A stretch of DNA of 64,000 nucleotides, taken from Glycomyces sp. TRM65418. Lineage in GTDB: Bacteria; Actinomycetota; Actinomycetes; Mycobacteriales; Micromonosporaceae. The position numbers and the translations under genes were made by a program. The notes under the pieces are model-generated. The model did no database searches and had not been told where the DNA came from. It was given only the letters and a program-made list of their open reading frames with translations. The DNA lies in the NCBI RefSeq assembly GCF_019710475.1, contig NZ_JAJFAX010000007.1:62001-126000 (forward strand), in the 5' to 3' direction. Below are positions 32,601-45,218 of the stretch, one piece after another. Numbering within the stretch: position 1 is the first letter of the stretch; each line of letters starts with the position of its first letter.

Positions 32601-34754
32601 ATGGGAGTCGTCCAAATCGTCACGGCCACGGTCGCGTTCGCGTACACCGCGGTCGCCATCTGGCTGTTCGTCCGAGGCGGGCTCAGTCTGCTCGAGCTCA
32701 TCAGGCTCGGCACGCCCGACAAGACCCGGAAGGGCGACCGCGGCACACGGGTGAAGACCATGCTGCGGGAGTCCCTCGGCCACACCAGGATGCTGAAGTG
32801 GACCTGGATCGGGCTCGCGCACTGGCTCGTGTTCTTCGGGTTCTTCCTGCTGTTCCCGGTCCTGGCCCAGGCCTACCTGGAGACGCTCAACCCGACCTGG
32901 ACGATCCCGTGGGTCGGGCACTGGTCGGTCTGGCTCTTCGTCTCCGAGATCATGGCGACGCTCACCGGGCTCGGCATCCTCGCGCTGTTCGCCGTCCGCA
33001 TCGCCAGGCAGCCGAAGCTCCACGAGGTCCCGCCGCAGGGCCGGATCTCCGAAGCCGGGCAGCGGTCGTCCTCGTCGCGGTTCGAGAACTCCCGCCAGTG
33101 GCAGGCCTTCTACATCGAGGCCACGATCCTCGCGATCGTGCTGTGCTTCTTCACGATCCGATCGGCCGAGTGGGCGATGGGGGCCATCGACCAGACCTGG
33201 GCCTCGCCGATCTCCTCGCAGCTGGCGGCGCTGTGGTCGGGGCTGTCCGAGGAGTCGCTCCACACCCTCGTCACGGTGACGGCCGGCGTGAAGATCATCG
33301 TCTCCTGGACGTTCTTCCTCATCCTCGCGCTGGTCCCGTCGATGGGCATCGGCTGGCACCGCGTCACCGCGTTCTTCAACCTCTACTTCAAGCGGCACGC
33401 CGACGGCGCCGTCTCCCTGGGCGCGGCCAAGCCGATGCTCATCGACGGCGAACCGGCCGACTTCGAGACCGCCGACCCCGAGACGCAGCCGTTCGGCGTC
33501 GCGACCATCGGCGACTTCTCGTGGAAGGGCCTGCTCGACTTCTCGACCTGCACCGAGTGCGGCCGCTGCCAGTCGCAGTGCCCCGCTTGGAACACCGGCA
33601 AGCCCCTGTCGCCGAAGAAGCTCGTCACCGACCTGCGCGACCACCTGTACGAGCAGGCGCCGTACCTGAAGGCGGCCAAGATCGCGGCCGAGCGCGGCGG
33701 CGAGGACCCGCACGAGAAGATCAACATCATCGGCTCGGTGATCCACCCCGACGTGCTGTGGGCGTGCACGACCTGCGGGGCGTGCGTGGAGCAGTGCCCG
33801 GTCGACATCGAGCACGTCGACCACATCCTCGACCTGCGCCGCAACATGGTGATGATGGAGTCGGACTTCCCCGAGGAGGGGCAGACGATGCTGCGCAACC
33901 TGGAGAACAAGGGCAACCCGTGGGGCGAGAACCCGGCCCACCGCCTCAAGTGGGCCGAGCCGCTCGACTTCGAGGTGCCGATCGCCGAATCCGGCGGCGA
34001 CTGGGAGTACCTGTACTGGGTCGGCTGCGCCGGGGCCTACGACCCCAAGGCGCAGAAGACCTCTCGCGCGGTGGCGACGCTCCTGCACGACGCGGGCGTG
34101 AAGTTCGCCGTCCTCGGCGAGGCCGAGACCTGCACGGGCGACTCGGCGCGGCGCATCGGGCACGAGTTCATGTACCAGATGCTCGCCGAGCAGAACGTCG
34201 AGACGCTGAACGAGGTCGGCGCGGTCAAGATCGTCGCCACCTGCCCGCACTGCCTGAACACCATCGGCAACGAGTACGAGGAGCTCGGCGGCAAGTACGA
34301 GGTCGTGCACCACACCGAGCTGTTGAACGACCTGGTGAACGCCGGCAAGATCACGCCGGTGGAGCAGCACGAGGGCAAGCTGACGTACCACGACCCGTGC
34401 TACCTGGGCCGGCACAACCGGATCTTCACGCCGCCGAGGGAGCTGATCGGTTCGTTCGCGGAGGTCACCGAGATGCCGCGCAACGCCGAGCAGTCGTTCT
34501 GCTGCGGCGCGGGCGGCGCCCGCATGTGGCTGGAGGAGCCGCTGGGCAAGCGCGTGAACCGCGAGCGGGCCGACGAGGCCGTGGCGACCGGGGCGAACAC
34601 GGTGGCCGTGGGCTGCCCGTTCTGCTCGACGATGCTCCGCGACGGCGTGGCCGACGCGGGCCGCGAGGACGTCGAGGTCGTCGACATCGCGCAACTGCTG
34701 GCGAGGACCCAGGAGAAGCGAGCCGAAGCGGCCGCCGCGACGACGAACGAGTAA
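32601..34754 (+). CDS. Membrane-bound Fe-S oxidoreductase (HdrD/GlpC-like, CCG domains)
   Basis: This 717-aa protein has an N-terminal membrane part with about five segments (1-265), then two [4Fe-4S] ferredoxin motifs, CTECGRCQSQCP (about 317-328) and CTTCGACVEQCP (about 388-399). Two CCG-type domains follow (CPHC; HDPCYLGRHN; CCGAGGARMW near 630-645). It corresponds in layout to the essential mycobacterial Rv0338c-type iron-sulfur reductase. It probably passes electrons between a quinone or soluble donor and an unknown acceptor. GTCGCC precedes the ATG with a GAGAGG-type site about 7 nt away. Monocistronic, with a terminator after it. Confidence 0.92.
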   Translation: MGVVQIVTATVAFAYTAVAIWLFVRGGLSLLELIRLGTPDKTRKGDRGTRVKTMLRESLGHTRMLKWTWIGLAHWLVFFGFFLLFPVLAQAYLETLNPTWTIPWVGHWSVWLFVSEIMATLTGLGILALFAVRIARQPKLHEVPPQGRISEAGQRSSSSRFENSRQWQAFYIEATILAIVLCFFTIRSAEWAMGAIDQTWASPISSQLAALWSGLSEESLHTLVTVTAGVKIIVSWTFFLILALVPSMGIGWHRVTAFFNLYFKRHADGAVSLGAAKPMLIDGEPADFETADPETQPFGVATIGDFSWKGLLDFSTCTECGRCQSQCPAWNTGKPLSPKKLVTDLRDHLYEQAPYLKAAKIAAERGGEDPHEKINIIGSVIHPDVLWACTTCGACVEQCPVDIEHVDHILDLRRNMVMMESDFPEEGQTMLRNLENKGNPWGENPAHRLKWAEPLDFEVPIAESGGDWEYLYWVGCAGAYDPKAQKTSRAVATLLHDAGVKFAVLGEAETCTGDSARRIGHEFMYQMLAEQNVETLNEVGAVKIVATCPHCLNTIGNEYEELGGKYEVVHHTELLNDLVNAGKITPVEQHEGKLTYHDPCYLGRHNRIFTPPRELIGSFAEVTEMPRNAEQSFCCGAGGARMWLEEPLGKRVNRERADEAVATGANTVAVGCPFCSTMLRDGVADAGREDVEVVDIAQLLARTQEKRAEAAAATTNE

Positions 34755-34769
34755 CGACGGATTCACCCC

Positions 34770-34802
34770 GGACCCCCGTGCCGCTCACGGCATCGGGGGT
34801 CC
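34770..34802 (+). terminator. Rho-independent terminator of the Fe-S reductase
   Basis: Arms 34770-34783 and 34788-34802 pair with one bulged T and a CTCA loop, followed by TTCGTCTGT. Confidence 0.85.
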
Positions 34803-34938
34803 TTCGTCTGTCCGTTTCGAAGAGTGGGGCCGAGAAACGCCCGAATCCCGGGAACGGCTGCCGGACTCCCGCGGCATCGCCGCAGGGGCGCTCCTGCGCA
34901 TGCCCGTTTCACAGGCCGGCGCCGGAAACGCCCGCCGG

Positions 34939-35586
34939 CTACGCGATCGGCTCCCGGCCGAAGTAGGCGCGCAGCATTGCCGCCGATTCCGCCTCCAGGA
35001 CGCCGCCGTAGACCTCGGGGTTGTGGTTGAGCCTCGGATCGCGCGCGACGTCCCACAGCGAGCCCACCGCGCCCGTCTTCGGTTCCCAAGCGCCGAACAC
35101 GATTTCACCCACTCGTGCGAGGACCGCCGCCCCTGCGCACATCGTGCACGGCTCCAGCGTGACCACGAGCGTGCACCGTTCGAGCCGCCAGCCGTCCCCA
35201 TGGGCGGCCGCCGCCTCGCGCAAGGCGAGCACCTCGGCGTGCGCGGTCGGGTCGCCCAGGGCCTCGCGGGCGTTGGCCGCCGCGGCCAGTTCGCGACCGT
35301 CGGGGCCGATGACGAGCGCGCCCACCGGCAGGTCGCGGCGGGGTCCGGCGGCCGGGTCACGGCGGTGGAGTGCGGCGGGTGCCGCTGCGGCGTCCGCTGG
35401 AGGCGGGGTCGTTGCGGGGTCCACCGCGTCGGGCCTCGCAGCGGGAGCCGGGGCGGCTTCGGCCGGGTGTGCCGGGTCGCCCGGCCGGTGCGGGGCCGCC
35501 GCTCCCGCCGGGAGGCCGCCGGCGGTGCGCGCGACCTCCAGGGCGCGCCGCATCCACCGTTCGTGGCGCTCGCGGCGGGACTGCAT
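34939..35586 (-). CDS. tadA: tRNA-specific adenosine deaminase TadA with Pro/Ala-rich insertion
   Basis: This 215-aa enzyme converts A34 to inosine in tRNA-Arg(ACG). The zinc site is complete: His116 and catalytic Glu118 (HAE), and Cys147/Cys150 (PCTMC). The C-terminal NHNPEVYGGVLEAES block is typical. The first helix (MRRALEVAR, 12-20) is separated from the first strand (DLPVGALVIG) by about 60 residues rich in Pro and Ala (24-83), which are absent from ordinary TadA of about 150 residues. The ATG at 35586 follows a terminal-gene position 14 nt after the TadA-associated gene. Confidence 0.93.
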   Translation of the reverse strand: MQSRRERHERWMRRALEVARTAGGLPAGAAAPHRPGDPAHPAEAAPAPAARPDAVDPATTPPPADAAAAPAALHRRDPAAGPRRDLPVGALVIGPDGRELAAAANAREALGDPTAHAEVLALREAAAAHGDGWRLERCTLVVTLEPCTMCAGAAVLARVGEIVFGAWEPKTGAVGSLWDVARDPRLNHNPEVYGGVLEAESAAMLRAYFGREPIA

Positions 35587-35600
35587 CGGGGGCTGAGGGG

Positions 35601-36107
35601 CTACGCGCCGACCGCGTCTTCCAGGGCCTCGGTGAAACCGAGCGTCTTGGCGACCTCGGCGACCACGTCCGAGGGCATCATGCCCTCCTTGGCGCACAAC
35701 GCGAGCAGCGTCGAACCGGGCACGCCCAGGTCGCCCAGCACGTCCGCCTCGCCCACCGGCTCGGCGTCGAGCTCGGTCGGGCGAGCCGAGATCGACTCCT
35801 CGTCCTCGGTGTCGATCTCCTCGGTGTCCTCGGGTTCGAGGTCGCCGAGGAGGGCCTCGCCCAGGCGCGACTGCGATGCGTACTCGGCGTCGGAGCCGAA
35901 GGTGCGCAGGTCGTCGCCGTTGTCGAGGCGCATCACCGTCAAGTACTCGTCGTCGGCGTCGACGAAGAGCAGCGTCAGGTCGGCGTCAGGGAAAGCCTCA
36001 CGCATGACCTCGGCCGCGTCCTCGACATCGGCAACAGCGTCGAGGTCGACCTCAGCGGCCTCCCACTCGTCGCCCTCGCGGCCCACAGCCACAGCGAAAT
36101 ACGACAC
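35601..36107 (-). CDS. tRNA adenosine deaminase-associated protein
   Basis: This 168-aa acidic protein matches the actinobacterial family annotated as TadA-associated, recognised by its first block (SYFAVAVGREGDEWEAAEVDLD) and its fixed place just before tadA. Its function is unknown. The middle (about 95-125) is a run of acidic residues. The GTG at 36107 has GGGGA 8 nt upstream; an alternative GTG at 36128 would overlap the preceding stop (GTGA) and add seven residues. Confidence 0.85.
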   Translation of the reverse strand: MSYFAVAVGREGDEWEAAEVDLDAVADVEDAAEVMREAFPDADLTLLFVDADDEYLTVMRLDNGDDLRTFGSDAEYASQSRLGEALLGDLEPEDTEEIDTEDEESISARPTELDAEPVGEADVLGDLGVPGSTLLALCAKEGMMPSDVVAEVAKTLGFTEALEDAVGA

Positions 36108-36124
36108 GATCCGTCCCCGTCTTC

Positions 36125-36586
36125 TCACTCATTGGAACCAGCGGCCCGACCGGGCAGCCGTTCGATACGACCTACTGAAGGATGTGGCGGCCTGCGTTGA
36201 TGTAACCACAGGATCCAATCGCCGGTCAGCAAAAGATACAGCTCGCATGAGAGGCCTGTGACCCCAGCGGCCGTCCCTGCGACCGCCGCTACGCCGACCG
36301 CGGCCCCGCGGTCACCGTAGCGCGCCAGGAGTGCTGCGACGACAGCCCCGATCGTACTCGCGGCCAAAGTCACCCAGGCGAAGCCCGCCGCGGTCGGGGC
36401 CGCTTCACCGGTCGACCTCGCGTACGCCAAGAGCCACAACAGCACCCACAGTCCGCTCAGCGCCGCCCCGGCGGCGACGGGGCCGACGCGGACAGGATGG
36501 GGCTCCCTCCAGCGGGGCCTTCCGGTGCGCGGTGGAGGCACTCCGGGGGCGGCCCAGGAGGTGGGCCCGATGGGTCCCTCATGCAT
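36125..36586 (-). CDS. Small membrane protein (153 aa), unknown function
   Basis: A Pro-rich N-terminal tail (1-32) is followed by three or four hydrophobic segments (about 35-55, 66-86, 93-120) and a short basic C-terminus. No family was recognised. Its ATG overlaps the PrsW-like stop by 8 nt and its stop abuts the TadA-associated gene, so it is part of the chain. Codon use is less GC-biased toward the end than in neighbours. Confidence 0.7.
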   Translation of the reverse strand: MHEGPIGPTSWAAPGVPPPRTGRPRWREPHPVRVGPVAAGAALSGLWVLLWLLAYARSTGEAAPTAAGFAWVTLAASTIGAVVAALLARYGDRGAAVGVAAVAGTAAGVTGLSCELYLLLTGDWILWLHQRRPPHPSVGRIERLPGRAAGSNE

Positions 36587-37931
36587 AGGTCACAGGGTAC
36601 GCAGAGGGCGGTGCCATCGGCAGCGGCATCACCGGCTGCGCGGGGGCCTCGACGGGCCGCATCTGGCCGTCGGGGAACGTGATGTGGTACCTGCGACCGT
36701 CCCAGAGGGCCGGGGGCGTGTACGGGTCCACGCCGGTGTAGACGGCCCTGGCGGCGCTGATGCGGTGCACGGCATGCTCGACGGCCCGCTCGTCCCACGG
36801 CCGGCCGATGCCGGCGAGGTCGTACTCCTCGGCGATGTCGGAGGCGGCGCGCTGGAAGTCCTTCATCGCGCGCTCGCCGTGGGGGCCCGCGTAGCGGCGG
36901 GCCCAGGCGCGCGCGGAGGCGCGGCGCGAGAACGTCGCGAGGGACGCGAGCTCGGGCGGCGAGACCTGCCCGGCGGCGCACAGCGGCGCGAGCATCCGCT
37001 CGGTGCGGCGGGCGTCGGCCGCGCGCAGCCACAGGGCCGCGCCGACCATGGTGAAGAACAGCGGCGCCAGGAACGCCGGGTAGAGCGCGAACCACAGCGC
37101 GGGCATGTCGAGGTTGACGCCGAGGACGGACGAGCCGTTCCACAGGGCGTGGAGGGCCATGCCGCACAGCAGCATCCCGATGATCCACACGGTCTGGACG
37201 CCCTTGCGTCCGGGACGGCGGGCGGCCTTGCCGAGGCCGATCGCGGACAGGCCGGTCATGAGCGGGTGGGCGAACATGGTCGCGAGGCCGCGGACGACGA
37301 CCAGCAGCGTGACCTGCGCGATCCCGGCGGCGGCGTCGAGGGACTCGGCTCCGTACAGGTAGGCGCCGGAGGCGTAGAGGACGTTCTCGGACACCGCGAA
37401 TCCGGCCCCGGCGAGCCCGCAGTAGACGAGGGCGTCGAGGGTGCCGGTGAGGTGGCGGCGGGCGAACCAGTAGACGAGGAGCGGCCCCAGGAGCTTCGCG
37501 ATCTCCTCGATGACGGGGGCGGAGACGACGGCGGCGAGGTTCTGGTCGTAGCCGTTCTTCTCGAGCAGGTAGGCCGCGCCGGTGTTCACGGCGAGCGAGA
37601 TCGCGGTCGAGACGCACGCGCCCCAGCCGAAGCAGAACGCGAGGACGAGCCACGGGCGGCGGCGGTACCGGCCGAGCCACAGGAACGCGCCCACGAGGAT
37701 CGGTGCGGGCAGCAGCGCCGCCGTGAGGCCCACCGCGGCGGCGCGGGCGCCCGCGCCTTCGACGATGGCCCAGGCGAGGACGGTGCCGCCGCCGGCGAAC
37801 AGGAGCAGCGTGCCGGTGACGACGAGCGCCCGGTTCTTGCGGGCCAGGCCGATCCAGGCGAGGGCCACGCCGCCGAGCGTGAGGATCCCGGCGGTCCAGA
37901 GGATCGCCTGCGCGGTGCTGCTGAGGTTCAT
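36579..37931 (-). CDS. PrsW-family intramembrane metalloprotease
   Basis: This 450-aa protein has about nine transmembrane segments (1-310). The PrsW motif is VIEEIAKLLG with Glu142-Glu143, and the later metal-ligand candidates are His in FAHPLMTG and MALHALWNG. A cytoplasmic C-terminal domain (about 310-450) ends in a Pro-rich tail. PrsW proteases cut anti-sigma factors in the membrane in Bacillus; here a STAS protein is encoded just before it (ATGA overlap), which fits a stress-signal role but proves nothing about substrates. Confidence 0.88.
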   Translation of the reverse strand: MNLSSTAQAILWTAGILTLGGVALAWIGLARKNRALVVTGTLLLFAGGGTVLAWAIVEGAGARAAAVGLTAALLPAPILVGAFLWLGRYRRRPWLVLAFCFGWGACVSTAISLAVNTGAAYLLEKNGYDQNLAAVVSAPVIEEIAKLLGPLLVYWFARRHLTGTLDALVYCGLAGAGFAVSENVLYASGAYLYGAESLDAAAGIAQVTLLVVVRGLATMFAHPLMTGLSAIGLGKAARRPGRKGVQTVWIIGMLLCGMALHALWNGSSVLGVNLDMPALWFALYPAFLAPLFFTMVGAALWLRAADARRTERMLAPLCAAGQVSPPELASLATFSRRASARAWARRYAGPHGERAMKDFQRAASDIAEEYDLAGIGRPWDERAVEHAVHRISAARAVYTGVDPYTPPALWDGRRYHITFPDGQMRPVEAPAQPVMPLPMAPPSAYPVTYA

Positions 37932-38455
37932 CGGGTGCGCTCCTGGTCGGCGCCGCCCTCCGCGTCGCCGGTGGGGTCGGATTCGACGGTGCCCCCGAAG
38001 CCGCCCGTGCCGGCCGTGCGGCGGGGGTCGCCGGTCGCGGCCGTGTCGCCGTCGCGGTCCGCACCGCTGAAGCCGGCGGTGCGGTCGGCGGGATCGTCCT
38101 CGGCGGCGCCGGCGGGTTCGAGCGGCTCCTCGGCGGCCTCGCGGATGACGAAGTGCTCGCCGATGCCGGAGACGGACAGGAGTCGCTTGAGGAAGTCGCC
38201 GAGGTTGGCGAGGACGAGGACGGCCCGGGAGCGGGCCGCTGCACGGGCGAGGATGACGAGGGTGCCGAGGCCGCGCGAGTCGCAGAACGTCACGCCGCGC
38301 ATGTCGAGAACCACCCGTACGGGGTCCTCGGTGAGGGCGTCGTCCACGGCTGCGGAGAGCCGCGGTGCGGTGTGCAAGTCGATTTCGCCGCTCAGCAGCA
38401 CGATCGTCTCGTTCGCCTCGCGGTATACCGAGATGTCGAGCTTCTGGTGCGCCAC
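37928..38455 (-). CDS. STAS-domain anti-anti-sigma factor with disordered tail
   Basis: This 175-aa protein has a STAS domain (about 1-105) with GEIDLHTAPRLSAAVDDAL and the phospho-acceptor block GVTFCDSRGLGTL, where the Ser after Asp would be phosphorylated by an RsbW-type kinase. A 70-residue tail rich in Asp, Gly and Thr follows. The GTG at 38455 is chosen because it starts the STAS fold, though its ribosome site is weak; the frame stays open to 38506. It is the first gene of the chain STAS-prsW-membrane protein-TadA-associated-tadA. Confidence 0.87.
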   Translation of the reverse strand: MAHQKLDISVYREANETIVLLSGEIDLHTAPRLSAAVDDALTEDPVRVVLDMRGVTFCDSRGLGTLVILARAAARSRAVLVLANLGDFLKRLLSVSGIGEHFVIREAAEEPLEPAGAAEDDPADRTAGFSGADRDGDTAATGDPRRTAGTGGFGGTVESDPTGDAEGGADQERTR

Positions 38456-38757
38456 GGGACCAACCCTAACCGGTTTCACGGCGAGGCAGCAGCCCCGGCG
38501 GCCCATTGAACGCGAAACCTTGCCGCGCTTGCCGTCGGCACCCGGCGCGAGCAGCGATGCCGAACCTCGCTGTCACCGTGGGGACCGCGTCGGTCGACGG
38601 CCCGCACGCGCCGCCCGGACCGAGTCGGGGTCGAGGTCGCGACCGGACCCGTCCAGGGCGCACAGGAGCCGTGCTGACATCGCCCTACCGGTCGTGCCGC
38701 ACCCCGATGTCAGGGTTAAGACCCGAGCCGGGGCCGCGCCGCTTCAGCAGGCGCCGC
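38456..38757. other. 302-bp spacer between STAS and OsaB-like genes
   Basis: No gene is supported. A hairpin with perfect 9-bp arms (38674-38682 / 38705-38713, CTGACATCG / CGATGTCAG) and a 22-nt loop lies midway and could end the osaAB transcript or regulate the STAS gene. Confidence 0.45.
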
Positions 38758-39308
38758 CTACACCGGGCCGGGCTCCAGCAGGGCCAGGATGCGTTCGATC
38801 TCCGGGTCGGCCTCGCGGCCCTCCTGCCACTCGGCGAGGGCGTCGCGCACCTGGTCGAGCCGCTTCGTCAACAGGCCTTCGCGTTCGCGGAGGTCCTTCG
38901 TGCGCTCCGACGTCTGCCGCAGCGCCTGCCCCTGCGCCCACAGGTCGATGAAGACCTTCACCTTGGTGCGGAGCATCCACGGGTCGAACGGCTTCGTGAT
39001 GTAGTCCACCGCGCCCACCGAGTAGCCGCGCATCGCCAGGTGCGCGTCCCGGTCGGCGGCGGTGAGGAAGATGATCGGCGTGTGCCGGGTCTTCTCGCGC
39101 TGCTTGATGTGCCGCGCGGTCTCGAACCCGTCCATGCCCGGCATCTGCGCGTCCAGCAGGATCGCCGCGTAGTCCTCCGCCAGCAGCCGCTTCAGCGCCT
39201 CCTCGCCGGAGGTCACCGCGATCGTGTTCACCGGCAGCCCTTGGAGAATCGCCTCGAGTGCGAGGAGATTCTCGGATCTGTCGTCAACGAGCAGGACGCG
39301 AGCGGTGC

Positions 39309-39312
<4 letters not shown>
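38758..39312 (-). CDS. osaB: Response regulator with C-terminal coiled coil, OsaB-like
   Basis: This 184-aa protein has a REC domain (about 5-125) with acidic pocket Asp10-Asp11, phospho-acceptor Asp54 (LLDAQMPGMDG) and Lys in ITKPFDPW. A coiled coil (about 130-184) replaces a DNA-binding domain. This is the layout of Streptomyces OsaB, needed for osmoadaptation. Its ATG overlaps the stop of the hybrid kinase gene (ATGA). The longer frame to 39447 is Arg-rich shadow sequence. Confidence 0.88.
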
Positions 39313-43760
<4,448 letters not shown>

Positions 43761-44008
43761 GGCGTGGTTCCTCAGCTGCGGAGACAGGCTTGCCTAACAG
43801 GTTGTCACATCAACCGGGCAAACGTGAAGGCAGGTTACTGAGGGCGACGCGTTCCGTCACGAGCAGTCACCGAAAGAAAACTGACAGAAGTTCGCAACCG
43901 GGGCTGAGGGAGACGCGTGTGGATGAGTGCAGCGCTCCCGCGGCCGAGCCGATGTCAGTGGAGGACCGCAGGAGCGCCGCACCCCCCATCCGATCCCAGA
44001 GGAGATGC

Positions 44009-45019
44009 ATGTCCACCCTCAACAAGACCGGTCTGCGGCTCGCCGCGGCCGGAGCCGCGGCGGCCCTCACGCTCGCGGCCGGCGCACCGGCGTTCGCGCA
44101 GGAGACCCCCGCCGCCGACGACACCAATACGACGCCCGCCGCGGACGAGACCACCACCCCGGCCGCTGACGAGACCTCGGCCGACGACGCGACCACGGCC
44201 CCCGCCGACGACGCGACCTCGGAAGCCGGCGACGACACCGCCGGGGACGACGCCGACAACGAGGTCATCGACGACATCGAGTCGGAAGTCGAGCAGAACG
44301 CCGAAGACGAGGAGGAGGACTACTACGAGTTCCTCTACCTCGACCAGATCCTCCAGGGCGCCGACGCCGGCTCCACGGTCAGCGCCGACGTGCAGGTCCA
44401 GGTCACCGGAACCCCCGCCGAGGACCGCGCCTCCACGCTCTTCTTCTTCACCGACGCCGTCGACTTCGACAAGTGGACCGACCCGGACAACGCCTACACC
44501 GATGAAGAGCTCACCGACGAGAGCGCCAAGTCGATCGACGCCTGGGACAACTGCGCCAAGGACGGCATCTGGCTCGTCTGCATCGTTGACGACTGGAGCC
44601 CCGAAGAGGGCAAGACCTACGCGCCGACCGCGCCGGTCCAGTACCTGATCGAGAACGAGGTCAGCGAATTCGGCATGTCCGTATACGCCGGCTGGGACCT
44701 CGACCAGCACCTGACCGAGCTGTATGCCACCGAGTTGGGTCTCGACCTCGAGAACGGCAACCAGTTCTCGCTCGCTGAGCTCGACGAGTCCGAGATCGGT
44801 CCCGAAGAGGACTTCGCCTACGTCGAGGGCTGGATCTTCTTCGAAGCCAGCCTCGGCCAGCTGCCGAACGTCCCGACCGCCGAAGAGCCGGTTGAAGCCC
44901 TGCCGTCCACCGGCAACTCGCAGACCATCATGATCTCCTCGGCCGCCGCCGCACTGCTCGCCGGCGCCGTGGTGTTCTACCTCCTGCGCCGCCGCAAGGC
45001 CGCGGCCACCTGGGAGTAG
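44009..45019 (+). CDS. LPxTG-type cell-wall-anchored acidic protein
   Basis: This 336-aa protein has a signal peptide (about 1-31, AFAQ), an Asp/Thr/Ala-rich stalk (about 32-95), a globular middle (about 100-285) with two Cys in a short span (DNCAKDGIWLVCIVDD), and a C-terminal sorting signal: LPSTG, hydrophobic segment, RRRK. A sortase would link it to peptidoglycan. The middle domain is not recognised. GGAG lies 5 nt before the ATG at 44009. It stands alone between osaA and the OsaC-like gene, with its own terminator. Confidence 0.88.
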   Translation: MSTLNKTGLRLAAAGAAAALTLAAGAPAFAQETPAADDTNTTPAADETTTPAADETSADDATTAPADDATSEAGDDTAGDDADNEVIDDIESEVEQNAEDEEEDYYEFLYLDQILQGADAGSTVSADVQVQVTGTPAEDRASTLFFFTDAVDFDKWTDPDNAYTDEELTDESAKSIDAWDNCAKDGIWLVCIVDDWSPEEGKTYAPTAPVQYLIENEVSEFGMSVYAGWDLDQHLTELYATELGLDLENGNQFSLAELDESEIGPEEDFAYVEGWIFFEASLGQLPNVPTAEEPVEALPSTGNSQTIMISSAAAALLAGAVVFYLLRRRKAAATWE

Positions 45020-45068
45020 CGCGAACCGAGGTCGGTGACGTACGAGAGCGCACGGACCCGCCCCTTCG

Positions 45069-45100
45069 AGCGGCGGCCGCCCACCCGGGCGGCCGCCGCT
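45069..45100 (+). terminator. Terminator of the LPxTG gene
   Basis: A perfect 14-bp stem (45069-45082 / 45087-45100) with an ACCC loop is followed by TCGCGTTCCC. Confidence 0.75.
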
Positions 45101-45205
45101 TCGCGTTCCCCATGCGGCCCAAGGCCGCCGCTCGCCGCGCGACGGCCCGCGCCGAAAGCGTCCGCGCACGTCGACACGGTGCCGCGAGCTGGGAGCGGAC
45201 GGGCA

Positions 45206-45211
45206 TAGACT
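45206..45211 (+). promoter_or_regulatory. -10 box of a likely leaderless transcript
   Basis: TAGACT ends 7 nt before the GTG at 45219, with no Shine-Dalgarno between. This spacing puts the transcription start at or next to the start codon. Confidence 0.55.
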
Positions 45212-45218
45212 GGTCCTC

